A stretch of DNA of 64,000 bases from Eubacteriaceae bacterium. Lineage in GTDB: Bacteria > Bacillota > Clostridia > Lachnospirales > Lachnospiraceae. The notes below the pieces were generated by a model. It searched no databases. It was not told where the DNA came from and saw only the letters and a program-made list of their open reading frames with translations. The stretch spans positions 186,001 to 250,000 of the forward strand of contig CABJBF010000001.1 in assembly GCA_902363805.1 (NCBI GenBank), written 5' to 3'. Positions 1 through 9,492 of the stretch are shown here, one piece after another (positions within the stretch are counted from its first letter, which is position 1; every line of letters starts with the position of its first letter). Made by a program: the position numbers and the translations under genes.

Positions 1-1626
1 CAGAATTTTGATATAACAGGAAGTACTCCATTTTCAGTTGTATTAGAGAAAAATGGAGTTAAGACTTACGTTGTAGAAAATCACACAGATAAGACACAAA
101 GAACATATTTCTCAGATAAGACATATGTTGATGTACCGGCAAATTCAGTTTATGCAGGTGGAAAGAGCGGAGATGGAGAAAATCCAAATACGGACGATAC
201 ACAGGAAACAACAAAGCCTGAAATTACTACAGCTAAGCCAGAGACAACAACACAGAAGCAGCAAGTTACAACAAAGTCAGAGACAACTACAGTAAAGCAG
301 GAAACAACAACACAGAAGCCACAGGAGACAACAAAGCCTGAAGCAACTACAGTTAAGCCAGAGACAACAACACAGAAACCTGAGGTTACAACAAAACAAG
401 AAACAACAACAAAGCCTGCGACTGATGATTCAAAATATGCATCATTAAATTACATTGACATAGGAAATAACAAAAATAATGAATTTGACAAGGGCTTATC
501 AGGATGTAAATATGCAGTGGTAAATGGAACAATAAATGTATGCCAGTTCCAGAATGCAGGATTTGGTGAATTTTATATGGCAGTAGGTGGAATGGGAGCA
601 GGAAACTTTAAAGCCACAATAAACGGACGTAAAGTAACAAGAACAGAAGGAACAGGAGTATTTATAAATCCGGCATCAAATTATATTACATACAAATACA
701 ATGTAGTTGAAGTGACATCAGATGATGGAACAGCCGCAGTGGTTATAATGAATCCGAATAAAACAGGAGCATATAATCAGTCAACAACTGAAACAACAAA
801 GCCTGAGACAACTACAGTAAAACAAGAAACAACAACACAGAAACCTGAGGTTACAACAAAACAAGAAACAACAACAAAGCCTGCGACTGATGATTCAAAA
901 TATGCAACATTAAATTATAGAGACATAGGAAATAACAAAAACAATGAATTTGACAAGGGCTTATCAGGATGCAAATATGCAGTGGTAAATGGAACAATAA
1001 ATGTATGCCAGTTCCAGAATGCAGGATTTGGTGAATTTTATATGGCAGTAGGTGGAATGGGAGCAGGAAACTTTAAAGCCACAATAAACGGACGTAAAGT
1101 AACAAGAACAGAAGGAACAGGAGTATTTATAAATCCGGCATCAGATTATATTACATACAAATACAATGTAGTTGAAGTAACATCAGATGATGGAACAGCC
1201 ACGATAGTTATAATGAATCCAAATAAAAATGGAACATATAATCAGTCATCAGATACAGAAACAAAATCAGATGATTCACAATATGCATCATTAAACTATA
1301 AGAATGTTGGAAACAACAATAATAGCGAATTTGACCAGAGCTTGTCAGGATGCAAATATGCAGTAGTAAACGGAACATTAAATGTATGTCAGTTCCAAAA
1401 CGCAGGATTTGGCGAATTATATATGGCAGTAGGTGAAATGGGAGCAGGAAACTTTAAAGCCACAATAAACGGACGCAAAGTAACAAGAACAGAAGGAACA
1501 GGAATATTTATAAATCCGGCATCAGATTATATTACATATAAATATAATGTAGTTGAAATATCATCAGATGACGGAACAGCTACAGTAATTATAATGAATC
1601 CTAATAAACAGGAGAAAACAAAATGA
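1..1626 (+). CDS. C-terminal part of a secreted multi-repeat protein (5' end outside window)
   Basis: The frame is open from the first base, so this is the 3' part of a larger gene; the internal ATG at 517 is not a start. The first ~60 residues look like the edge of a beta-sandwich domain. Then come threonine-rich TTKPETTT linkers and three near-identical repeats of about 110 residues (from about 431, 893 and 1276), each containing NVCQFQNAGFGE, KATINGRKVTRTEG and FINPAS. The repeats are separated by more Thr/Pro linkers, the usual layout of modular extracellular polysaccharide-active or adhesive proteins in Lachnospiraceae. I do not recognise the repeat; a carbohydrate-binding module is a guess. 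No sorting signal follows, so the protein is probably released or held non-covalently. The repeats are nearly identical at DNA level, so copy number may vary. Confidence 0.85.
   Translation, partial: QNFDITGSTPFSVVLEKNGVKTYVVENHTDKTQRTYFSDKTYVDVPANSVYAGGKSGDGENPNTDDTQETTKPEITTAKPETTTQKQQVTTKSETTTVKQETTTQKPQETTKPEATTVKPETTTQKPEVTTKQETTTKPATDDSKYASLNYIDIGNNKNNEFDKGLSGCKYAVVNGTINVCQFQNAGFGEFYMAVGGMGAGNFKATINGRKVTRTEGTGVFINPASNYITYKYNVVEVTSDDGTAAVVIMNPNKTGAYNQSTTETTKPETTTVKQETTTQKPEVTTKQETTTKPATDDSKYATLNYRDIGNNKNNEFDKGLSGCKYAVVNGTINVCQFQNAGFGEFYMAVGGMGAGNFKATINGRKVTRTEGTGVFINPASDYITYKYNVVEVTSDDGTATIVIMNPNKNGTYNQSSDTETKSDDSQYASLNYKNVGNNNNSEFDQSLSGCKYAVVNGTLNVCQFQNAGFGELYMAVGEMGAGNFKATINGRKVTRTEGTGIFINPASDYITYKYNVVEISSDDGTATVIIMNPNKQEKTK
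431..1605 (+). repeat. Three tandem coding repeats of about 330 bp
   Basis: Three in-frame copies begin at about 431, 893 and 1276. Copies 1 and 2 are almost identical in DNA; copy 3 carries scattered substitutions. Copies 1 and 2 are separated by a long Thr-rich linker, copies 2 and 3 by a short one. Recombination between copies would remove or add whole domains without a frameshift. Confidence 0.85.
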
Positions 1627-1646
1627 ACAAAGTTCATTTTTTATAA

Positions 1647-1700
1647 ATGTTTCCGACGAATAGCCGCTGACCGAATGGAGGGGGCAATACATATTACAGG
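1647..1700 (+). ncRNA. Recurring intergenic element, copy 1 (function unknown)
   Basis: Contains GAATAGCCGCTGACC, then a G-rich step and GGCAATACATATTA. Similar blocks occur at 9091-9149 and 41255-41312, all on the + strand just after a coding region. It does not match any riboswitch consensus I can recall. This copy is followed by a terminator at 1789 with no gene between, so it could be the start of a small RNA. Confidence 0.4.
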
Positions 1701-1788
1701 AGAGAGCATATAAATAAAGCTTATACAGAAGATAAATGTAAAAAATCTTCAATATATTTTATAATTCCTAGTATGAAAAATTAAACAG

Positions 1789-1826
1789 GGATGTCGCTTG
1801 GATAGATATTAAAGCGGCATCCTTAT
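1789..1826 (+). terminator. Intrinsic terminator
   Basis: Stem GGATGTCGCTT pairs with AAGCGGCATCC (one G-U pair) and is followed by a T-rich run. It ends transcription from the repeat protein and the element at 1647. Confidence 0.7.
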
Positions 1827-1868
1827 TTTATCTAATAAAAATAATAAAGGTTGCAATTTTTTGTATGT

Positions 1869-1906
1869 AAAAGTCGGAAATGTTATGAGCATTTCCGACT
1901 TTTTTA
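1869..1906 (+). terminator. Strong intrinsic terminator
   Basis: A 14-bp perfect stem (AAAAGTCGGAAATG against its reverse complement at 1890-1903) with a 7-nt loop, followed by a T run. It separates the two-component genes from the upstream unit. Confidence 0.85.
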
Positions 1907-2055
1907 AAAAAAATGTTTCACTACATTGCTATAAAGAAAACAAATTTGATATAATTATTAAACAGATAAAAACAACAAACTATAACGAATTAAAAGGAAG
2001 AAACAGATGCAAAGGCAGCAAACATGGCAAAAGCAATACATATGAGGAGAAGCAA

Positions 2056-2793
2056 ATGAGAATAGCTATTGTTGATGACAATGAAGAAGACAGAAAATAT
2101 TTAACAAAAGAAATAACTGAAATTTTCAGCGAGAAAACAAAAGAAAATCCTCAAATTACACAACTTTCAAGTGGTGAGGAATTTGTAAAAGTATTAAGTG
2201 TGTCAGAACCGGGAGAATTTTTTGACATAGTTTTTTTGGATATATATATGAAAGAACTGACAGGAATTGATACTGCCAAAAAACTTAGGCAGATTGATAA
2301 AGTTGCAAAAATAATCTTTATAACGACAAGTAATGAATTTGCCAGTGAAAGTTATGAAGTTCAGGCACATGATTACCTTATAAAACCTTTTAATAAAGCG
2401 CGAATGCTTAAAACAATGGAAAGAATTTTTGAGGATGAAAAGAATAATAAAAAAATATTAGATTTACCGGATGGACAGATTATACCAATTGATTCTTTAT
2501 TATATACAACTTTTTCAGGGCATTATGTAACAATTTATCTGATTGATGGAAACAAAATCCAATTAAGATGCACACAGAAAAATTTTGAAGCATGTATACA
2601 AGAACATAAGGAACTTGTTCAATGCTTTAAAGGAATAGTAGTTAATATTACAAAAGTAGACGGGCTTGAGGAAGACAGATTTAAACTGATAAATAAAGAA
2701 TATGTTCCAATTAGTAGGAGAAAATATGCAGAAGTAAAGAAATCTTACACAGATTATCTGATAGAAAGATTAAGACAAGGGGAGGATATATAA
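2056..2793 (+). CDS. LytTR-family response regulator
   Basis: A 245-residue response regulator. The start at 2056 is chosen because MRIAIVDDNEEDRKYL is a typical receiver N-terminus and GAGGAGA lies just upstream; upstream codons run through a terminator. The receiver domain (about 1-125) has the DD pair at the start, the phosphorylated Asp in VFLDIYM near residue 60, and the conserved Lys in LIKPF. Residues 140-240 form a LytTR DNA-binding domain (DSLLYTTFSGHYVTIYL, FKGIVVNITKVDGL, YVPISRRKY). The stop codon directly abuts the kinase start, so the two are co-transcribed as an AgrA/AgrC-like pair. LytTR regulators bind direct repeats spaced two helical turns apart; such repeats lie at 4134-4172. 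No signal-peptide gene like agrD is visible nearby. Confidence 0.92.
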   Translation: MRIAIVDDNEEDRKYLTKEITEIFSEKTKENPQITQLSSGEEFVKVLSVSEPGEFFDIVFLDIYMKELTGIDTAKKLRQIDKVAKIIFITTSNEFASESYEVQAHDYLIKPFNKARMLKTMERIFEDEKNNKKILDLPDGQIIPIDSLLYTTFSGHYVTIYLIDGNKIQLRCTQKNFEACIQEHKELVQCFKGIVVNITKVDGLEEDRFKLINKEYVPISRRKYAEVKKSYTDYLIERLRQGEDI

Positions 2794-4113
2794 ATGTCTA
2801 ATTTAAGAATATTTGAGATAATATTATATTCGTGTCTTAATTTAATTCCATACTTAGGACTTGCAATTTATCCCTTTATTGATAAACTACGTTTTTCAAA
2901 GAAAACAATAATGTTTTTTGCAATTATTCTTACAATATTTCAAAGTGCGATGGGAATATATGCAACAACCTGTTCGCAAAGTCAGAAAGGACTTATTTCC
3001 TTAATAAGTACAGTAAGTTATGCAGCGTTCTATTTTATTGCGATAAAAGATTATTTTGGAAAACTTGTATTTGTGCTTCTTATAGTATCAAATTTTGCTA
3101 ATTTTATTGTAATGGCAGGAAAATGCATGGAAGGTCACATATTCCCACAAATGGCCATACAGAATAACCGTTGGACATTTTCATTATGCACAATAATTAT
3201 GCAGATAATATTTGTACCAATTATATTTATGTATTTTAAAAAATATATAAAAGGTCTTGCAGACATTAAAATTAATGGAAAAATGTGGAGATACCTATGG
3301 ATGATACCTGCCACATTTTATTTATTCTGGTATCACGGTCTGTATTTTAATACTAAATCTTCATTGGAACTTGCTTTAAATTATGTCAGTCTAATATTTA
3401 CATTTTTAGTAAATGTAGGTGCGCTTCTGGTATATGGAGTATTAATCAGTGCAATGTTTGAATTTGAACATAATTTAAAACTACGTGATGAAAACAAACA
3501 ACTTGCACTTCAGAATTTAAGATATGATGAAATGAAAAAACAGATGGATGCAACAAGAAGGGCAAGACATGACTTGAGACATCACATAAGTGTTGTACAT
3601 GCAATGGCACAGAATAATGAATGCAAAAAAATAGAAGAGTATCTGGGAAAATATCTTAAGCATTCATATTTGAAAAATCCAATTGTATATTGTGGAAATT
3701 TTGCATTAAATACGGTGCTTGTATATTATGTGCAGGAGGCGGAAAATGCAGATATAAAGATAAATATAGATATTGCATTGCCAAATGAAATAAGTATTAA
3801 AGATGCTGATTTAACAGTATTGTTTGGCAATTTGATAGAAAATGCAATAGATGCATGTGAAAATGTTCAAAAGGATAAACGAAGTATAGAGTTAAAAATA
3901 CATAGACCAAATGCTGGTTCAATAGTTTTTTCAATAGATAATACTTTTGATGGAAATATAAAAATGAGCGGAAATAAATTTTTATCCACAAAGCAAAATG
4001 GAAGTGGAATAGGAATTGAATCAGCAAAATATGTTGTAGAAAAGTACAATGGAGACATGAAAATAGAAATAAATGACAACAAATTCTGCGTAAGTGGAGT
4101 TTTATTACAATAA
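2794..4113 (+). CDS. GHKL (AgrC-like) sensor histidine kinase
   Basis: A 439-residue membrane sensor kinase starting immediately after the regulator stop. About six hydrophobic segments fill residues 1-220, with little extracytoplasmic sequence, as in AgrC/VirS-type peptide or stimulus sensors. A short coiled coil follows, then the phosphoacceptor region ARHDLRHHISVVHAM with the conserved His. The C-terminal HATPase_c_5 domain shows the N box GNLIENAIDAC and the G box GSGIGIES. Known for the family: it autophosphorylates on His and passes phosphate to the LytTR regulator. Inferred: the pair controls the surface-protein gene that follows, because a direct-repeat operator lies between them. The signal is unknown. 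Confidence 0.9.
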   Translation: MSNLRIFEIILYSCLNLIPYLGLAIYPFIDKLRFSKKTIMFFAIILTIFQSAMGIYATTCSQSQKGLISLISTVSYAAFYFIAIKDYFGKLVFVLLIVSNFANFIVMAGKCMEGHIFPQMAIQNNRWTFSLCTIIMQIIFVPIIFMYFKKYIKGLADIKINGKMWRYLWMIPATFYLFWYHGLYFNTKSSLELALNYVSLIFTFLVNVGALLVYGVLISAMFEFEHNLKLRDENKQLALQNLRYDEMKKQMDATRRARHDLRHHISVVHAMAQNNECKKIEEYLGKYLKHSYLKNPIVYCGNFALNTVLVYYVQEAENADIKINIDIALPNEISIKDADLTVLFGNLIENAIDACENVQKDKRSIELKIHRPNAGSIVFSIDNTFDGNIKMSGNKFLSTKQNGSGIGIESAKYVVEKYNGDMKIEINDNKFCVSGVLLQ

Positions 4114-4133
4114 AAAGGAGACGTATTTTATGT

Positions 4134-4172
4134 AACCACTTGATGCCTAAAATTAACCGCTTGATGCCTAAA
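4134..4172 (+). promoter_or_regulatory. Pair of direct repeats, probable LytTR operator
   Basis: Two 18-bp direct repeats, AACCRCTTGATGCCTAAA (R = A, then G), start at 4134 and 4155, a 21-bp period. Two direct repeats two helical turns apart is the usual LytTR site geometry. They lie between a LytTR two-component pair and a surface-protein gene, so they probably serve that gene. Confidence 0.65.
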
Positions 4173-4314
4173 CATAGAAAAGGGTTATCTTTTTATTTTA
4201 TAATTTATATGTAAATTAGTTTCAGAATAATTTATTTAATTGACTGCACTAAAGATAGTACAGAAATAAACTATTCTAGTCTAGGGGATTTAATTGACTA
4301 TAGGAGGGCATAGG

Positions 4315-7300
4315 ATGAGAAAAAAATGGACACGATTTTTAAGTATGTCATTATCGCTGGCAATGATTTTAAGTAATAATATAATGCCGGCTACGACATA
4401 TGCAGACACAAATGATAATGAAAGCGAAACAGTGATTTATGCAGATGATATGGCGTACGACAAGACTACTGGACATTTTTATAAGTTAAGTAGTGTTGGA
4501 ACATACGAGCAGGTGAATACAGAAGCTAAGGAAAGCGGCGGCTACCTTGCCTGTATTTCATCAGCAGAAGAAAATGAGATAGTTACAAAAGTAGCATCAG
4601 TTGAAAGGGCTAGTGCATCATCTTATATTGGACTTATAAGAAATGCAGAGAACCTTCAGGAATGGTTGTGGGCAGATGGAAGTGAAGTAAGCTACACAAA
4701 TTGGAATCAGGGTGAACCTAATAGCATAAATGAAACAGTAGCGGAAATTTACGATAGCAAAAGAAATACAGGTGCAGGGAAATGGAATGATTGTACTATC
4801 ACTCTTAATAGCACAGGCGTAATAGAATATAATTCATGTATTCATCCTGAATCACAGTATGTTGTAAAGAATAAGACTTTAGTTGACTGCGAACAGGGAG
4901 GGTATACCGGAGATGTTTACTGTGGATTTTGTAATGAAAAAATAAGTGACGGCGAAGAGATTGAAGCTAGAGGACATTCTGAAGCAGTATTAGATGAAAG
5001 CACAGTTAAAGAAGCTACATGTACTGAAACCGGTTATTCGGGTGATAAGATTTGTCCTGTTTGCGACAAGGTATTAGAGCAGGGCAAAGTGCTTAAGGCA
5101 AATGGACACAAAGAGGCTGAACAGGTTAGAAATGCCAAAAAAAGCAGTTGCTATCAGAAAGGCTATACAGGAGATAAATACTGTGAAGTATGTGATGAAA
5201 CTTTGCAGGAAGGAAAGGCAATTCCTAAGCTTGAGCATGAATACGAAAATGATGTATGTAAAAACTGCGGAAGAGTAAATAACGCTCAGGTAGACGTAAC
5301 ATATAGCTTAACGAAAACAATAGATTGTCCGTATACAGTATTTCAATTTACGGCACCTGAAAGTGGGGGATACACATTTACAGGAGATTCAGAATGGGAT
5401 AGCTATGGATATCTTTACAGGGCAGATAAATTTAATGATTCCGTAATAAGTGCAGGAATGGAAATGTATTATGCCAGATTAAAGGATAATAATGCATCAA
5501 GACCACAATTAAAAAACTATTGGATAGGTAATGATGGTGGTAATAACCTGGCACCGAAGATAAATGTAGAACTAACAAAGGGAGAGACATATTACTTTGT
5601 TTTTGGACCTTATTCAACAGAATATGGAGATTTTAAGCTGACAATAACGTGTGTGCATACAAAAACGCATGTTGAAGGAAGAACGCTTGAAAACTGTGAG
5701 CAGGGAGGCTATACCGGAGATGTTGTATGCGATACATGTGGAAAAGTAATAGAAAATGGCACTACAGTTGAACCTTCAGAGCATACGCCGGGTGATTTAG
5801 AGAATGCCAGAGTGAACAGTTGTTATTTAGATGGCTATACAGGAGATAAACACTGTACGGTATGTAATATGCAACTTCAGCAAGGAGAAGTAATTCCTAA
5901 ATTCGAACACGAATATGAAAATGATGTATGTAAAAACTGTGGAAGAATAAGAAATGTACAGAAGAATAAAGTATATGATACTCAAATAACTAAAGACTTA
6001 CCAATTCAGGTAATAGAATATACTGCAGATAAGGATGAATATGTTAGTTTTTATTGTAGTAATAAAACAGGTTGGGACAGTTATGGATTCTTATTTGATT
6101 CAGAGAATTATAGTGATGAAATGATAAGAAATGAGCTTGATAAATTCTTTGATGAAGACGAATACAAAATACGATTTAATAATGCTCTTGACTCTGATGA
6201 TGATGGTGGAAACAATGGAGCTCCACAGGTTGAATACGAGCTTACTAAGGGTGAAAAATATTATTTTGTAGTTGTACCTTATGGCTATAATGATGAGTAT
6301 GAATATGGCGAATTTACCATAACTGTTGGTTGTGCACATTATAATATTCATGTAGAAAATAAAACAATTAATAGTTGTGAAGAAGGAGGTTATACCGGAG
6401 ATATTATCTGTGATGATTGTGGAGAAACAGTAGAAGAAGGAGTAACCATAGAACCTCACAGTGAACATTCTTATTATGAATATAACAGAAAAGATGCAAC
6501 GTGTAATGAATATGCAAAGACTTATTACAGATGTAGGTATTGCAATGCTAAGAAAACTGAAATAGATACTAATGCAGGATATGGTTCACATAAATATGAA
6601 TTTGTAGGTAGCATAGAAGCAACATGTACAACAGACGGATATCTTGGAGATTACAAGTGTATATATTGTGGAGAAGAAAGTGAAAATCAGCCTACAAATA
6701 AAATTATAAAAGCATATCATGATTATCCGGAAGGAAGCAGAAATCAATATTTTATATATGATTATAATATGGTCAAGGCAACATGTGAAAAGGATGGTTA
6801 TACCGGCGATGTATACTGCCCAATTTGTAAAGAAACAATAGAAAAAGGCAAAGTAATAAACAAATTAGGTCATTCATTTAAAGATGGTGTTTGCGAGGAA
6901 TGTGGTGCAGAAGAAGAATTCGTAAAACAACAAAAAGACGGATATTTTGAAATTACTACATTTGAAGACCTGATATTATATTTGAAAAATATTTACAGTG
7001 GTATTAATGGAAAACTTATGAGTGACATTACATTCCCTGAAAACTATGAGGATGAAGATGATCTTATAGGAAATGTGAATGCAGTAAATATTATTTTTGA
7101 TGGTAATGGCCATTCGATATCAGGAATCAACCAAAGAGGAGAAAACAGACCATTATTTAATTTTGTTTATTCTAGTGAAATAAAGAACATTAATATTAAA
7201 TATGTAAATGAAAACTTTACAAGTGGAATGGCTGCAGACATAGCAATTGGAGCAAAAAATTCAGTTTTTAGAAACTGTAGTGTTAGTGGTAACAAAAATC

Positions 7301-9042
7301 TTAATAACCTTAATGACTGTTTATCAGCAATGGTTTGTTTTGCGGATAATTGTAAATTTATCGGTTGCACAAATAATGCTAATGTTACAGGTACGGGATC
7401 AGGTGGAACAGCAGCAGGAATTGCATATATAATAACTGAAAATACTATTGTAGAAGATTGTGTGAACAATGGAAAATTATCTATGCAAAATGGCATGGCA
7501 GCAGGAATTGCAGTCAATGTATATTCAAGCACAATTAAGAACTGTATAAATAATGGTAGTATTAATGGCTATAATATAGCAAGCGGAATAGTAATTGATG
7601 TTCAGGGAGAACTTATTCCGGGGACAACTGAGATATCAGGTTGCATAAATAAGGGAAGAATAGAAGCAAATAGTTACTATGATCATTATGCATCCGGAAT
7701 CTGTTCTAAATATAAAGGTAATTTTGATTCACCGGGGAAACTAATAATAAGTAATTGTGTAAATGAAGGATATGTCAAAGGTGGTACAGTAGCCGGAATT
7801 ATTTGTGAAGCCAATGGAAAGTTAGAAATAACAAGTTGTGAAAACAATGGAAATATTGATGGAGATGATAGCGCAGCAGGAATCTGTGAATATATAAATA
7901 ATGCACAGAATCACAACAAAATAAAAATTAGTAATTGTAAAAATAACGGAGATATATCAGCAGAAAGTGCAGCCGGAATAGTTGATTATGGATATTACTT
8001 TGATATTAACAATTGTATAAATAATGGAAATATTTTATCTGACAGATATGGCGGAGGAATATTAGCATATGTATATGGTGTAAATGGTTCTGAATTAATT
8101 AATAATGGCGATATAAATGCATACGAATATGCCGGAGGAATTTGTGCATATGATGAAGGAAAATCAACGTATGATAAATTATACAATTCAGGAAAAATTG
8201 ATACTAGAAATATTGCAGCAGATAAGAATAGTCTTGTAAATTCTGATGAAGAAATAAACGTAACTAACTCAGAAGAAAAACATGTACATAACTATGATAG
8301 CGAAGCAAATATTATTAAAGCAACATTAGAAGCTGACGGTTACAGGGAATTTAAGTGTTATTGTGGTGACAGTAAAAAAATTGCAATAAGCAGAATTGAT
8401 AGTGTTAATATTTCAAATGAAAAATATGAATACACTGGAAATTCAATTGCATTACCAACAGTAACAGTTACTGATGCAGCCGGTGAAATTGTATCAGACC
8501 AGTATTATACAGTTACATTTAAAAATAAAACTACAGGTGCTGCGGTTACTGAAATTAAGGACGCAGGAACATATGAGGTTATAGTAACATTTAATACATT
8601 ATATGAAGGTGAAGTTGCAAAAGAAATTACAGTTGTAAATAATTCCGGAACAACTCCGGCAGATACAACACCGGGAGGTACAAATAATTCCGGAACAACA
8701 AATGTAAGCAATTCTGATACAACAAACAAAACAGACAATGATAACTCTGTTACAAAACCGGGCAAAGTTAAGAAGGTGACAACAAAGGTTAATAAGAAAA
8801 AGAGTGTTATCATTAAATGGAGAAAACAGAAAGCTGTTACAGGATATCAGATTAGATATTCAGTTAACAAAAAGATGAAAAAAGCAAAAATTAAAACTAT
8901 TACAAAGAATAATGCAAAAACTGTTCTTAAAAAATTGAAACCTGGAAAATACTTTGTTCAGATTCGTGCATACAAAGTGGTGAACGGAAAGAAAGTAGCA
9001 GGAAAATGGAGCAGCAAAAAGGTTGTAAAAGTAAGTAAATAA
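4315..9042 (+). CDS. Large secreted C-type-lectin / CxxC-repeat / beta-helix surface protein
   Basis: A 1,575-residue exported protein. The ATG at 4315 is chosen for its AGGAGGG site and because it begins a signal peptide (MRKKWTRFLSMSLSLAMIL, TTYADT). Residues about 45-180 form a C-type lectin-like domain (GGYLACISSAEEN, WLWADGSEVSYTNWNQGEPN, GKWNDC). Residues about 185-870 hold repeated cysteine modules of the form GYTGDxxCxxC, several ending in NDVCKNCGR, with two beta-sandwich inserts ending in GETYYFVFGPY-like motifs. Residues about 880-1320 are short beta-helix repeats (NCINNGxI, AAGI). An Ig-like domain, a Thr/Asn linker and a lysine-rich Fn3-like C-terminus (GYQIRYSVNKKMKKA, IRAYKVVNGKK) follow. 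The same C-terminal type ends the proteins at 55242 and 57214. Likely an adhesin; the ligand is unknown. Confidence 0.85.
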   Translation: MRKKWTRFLSMSLSLAMILSNNIMPATTYADTNDNESETVIYADDMAYDKTTGHFYKLSSVGTYEQVNTEAKESGGYLACISSAEENEIVTKVASVERASASSYIGLIRNAENLQEWLWADGSEVSYTNWNQGEPNSINETVAEIYDSKRNTGAGKWNDCTITLNSTGVIEYNSCIHPESQYVVKNKTLVDCEQGGYTGDVYCGFCNEKISDGEEIEARGHSEAVLDESTVKEATCTETGYSGDKICPVCDKVLEQGKVLKANGHKEAEQVRNAKKSSCYQKGYTGDKYCEVCDETLQEGKAIPKLEHEYENDVCKNCGRVNNAQVDVTYSLTKTIDCPYTVFQFTAPESGGYTFTGDSEWDSYGYLYRADKFNDSVISAGMEMYYARLKDNNASRPQLKNYWIGNDGGNNLAPKINVELTKGETYYFVFGPYSTEYGDFKLTITCVHTKTHVEGRTLENCEQGGYTGDVVCDTCGKVIENGTTVEPSEHTPGDLENARVNSCYLDGYTGDKHCTVCNMQLQQGEVIPKFEHEYENDVCKNCGRIRNVQKNKVYDTQITKDLPIQVIEYTADKDEYVSFYCSNKTGWDSYGFLFDSENYSDEMIRNELDKFFDEDEYKIRFNNALDSDDDGGNNGAPQVEYELTKGEKYYFVVVPYGYNDEYEYGEFTITVGCAHYNIHVENKTINSCEEGGYTGDIICDDCGETVEEGVTIEPHSEHSYYEYNRKDATCNEYAKTYYRCRYCNAKKTEIDTNAGYGSHKYEFVGSIEATCTTDGYLGDYKCIYCGEESENQPTNKIIKAYHDYPEGSRNQYFIYDYNMVKATCEKDGYTGDVYCPICKETIEKGKVINKLGHSFKDGVCEECGAEEEFVKQQKDGYFEITTFEDLILYLKNIYSGINGKLMSDITFPENYEDEDDLIGNVNAVNIIFDGNGHSISGINQRGENRPLFNFVYSSEIKNINIKYVNENFTSGMAADIAIGAKNSVFRNCSVSGNKNLNNLNDCLSAMVCFADNCKFIGCTNNANVTGTGSGGTAAGIAYIITENTIVEDCVNNGKLSMQNGMAAGIAVNVYSSTIKNCINNGSINGYNIASGIVIDVQGELIPGTTEISGCINKGRIEANSYYDHYASGICSKYKGNFDSPGKLIISNCVNEGYVKGGTVAGIICEANGKLEITSCENNGNIDGDDSAAGICEYINNAQNHNKIKISNCKNNGDISAESAAGIVDYGYYFDINNCINNGNILSDRYGGGILAYVYGVNGSELINNGDINAYEYAGGICAYDEGKSTYDKLYNSGKIDTRNIAADKNSLVNSDEEINVTNSEEKHVHNYDSEANIIKATLEADGYREFKCYCGDSKKIAISRIDSVNISNEKYEYTGNSIALPTVTVTDAAGEIVSDQYYTVTFKNKTTGAAVTEIKDAGTYEVIVTFNTLYEGEVAKEITVVNNSGTTPADTTPGGTNNSGTTNVSNSDTTNKTDNDNSVTKPGKVKKVTTKVNKKKSVIIKWRKQKAVTGYQIRYSVNKKMKKAKIKTITKNNAKTVLKKLKPGKYFVQIRAYKVVNGKKVAGKWSSKKVVKVSK

Positions 9043-9051
9043 TGTATAATC

Positions 9052-9089
9052 TAGAAAGATGGTCAGATTTATCTGGCTCTCTTTTAAAG
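9052..9089 (+). terminator. Intrinsic terminator
   Basis: GGTCAGAT pairs with ATCTGGCT (one G-U pair), extended by an A-rich/T-rich base, with CTCTTTT following. It lies just after the lectin-protein stop. Confidence 0.65.
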
Positions 9090-9090
9090 T

Positions 9091-9149
9091 AAAATTTGCA
9101 ACGAATAGCCGTCGATTAAAGAGAGGGCAAATATCATATTATTAAGGGA
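9091..9149 (+). ncRNA. Recurring intergenic element, copy 2 (function unknown)
   Basis: ACGAATAGCCGTCGAT, then GAGAGGGCAAATATCATATTA. It resembles the elements at 1647 and 41255. It lies after a terminator and about 70 bp before the small gene at 9220, so it may be that gene's leader. Confidence 0.4.
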
Positions 9150-9219
9150 AAAAGCAAATTAGATTATAATTACATAAAAATTAGAACAGCGTAAATAACA
9201 TAATATTAGGAGAGAAAGC

Positions 9220-9450
9220 ATGTCAGGATATTTAATAAAAGATACAACAAGAGAAGAAAGAAAAAAGATAGTTGAGGAGTCGCTTGGAAACATAGAGGCT
9301 AACTGTGACGGATGTATGGCCGGACTTGCTGAAATGTATAATGATTACATTGATGGAAAGAGAGAAATAAGAGATATCAATATGGAATTTAATGCAAGAT
9401 ATGTTAAAGGCGATATGGAAAAAGATAATGGAAGAAGTTGCCCAATGTAG
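9220..9450 (+). CDS. Small conserved-looking protein of unknown function
   Basis: A 76-residue protein with a good ribosome site (AGGAGAG) 8 nt before the ATG. The sequence is charged and soluble, with three cysteines (CDGC and a C-terminal CPM) that could bind metal or form a disulfide. No membrane segment or signal peptide is seen. I do not recognise the family with confidence. It is a lone gene between the lectin protein and a convergent methyltransferase, with the repeated element at 9091 in its upstream region. Confidence 0.75.
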   Translation: MSGYLIKDTTREERKKIVEESLGNIEANCDGCMAGLAEMYNDYIDGKREIRDINMEFNARYVKGDMEKDNGRSCPM

Positions 9451-9492
9451 ATGGGCAAACTACTCCGTTATTTAAAATAATTATTACAATAT

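Larger units (their letters stand above)
1627..2055. other. 429-bp intergenic region with repeated element and two terminators
   Basis: No gene is supported here. It holds copy 1 of a recurring intergenic element (1647-1700) and terminator hairpins at 1789-1826 and 1869-1906. The apparent N-terminal extension of the next reading frame back to 1861 runs through the second terminator and is rejected. Confidence 0.7.

Noticed and set aside
1861..2055. N-terminal extension of the LytTR regulator
   Set aside because: It translates a strong terminator and low-complexity sequence; the receiver domain begins at the ATG at 2056.
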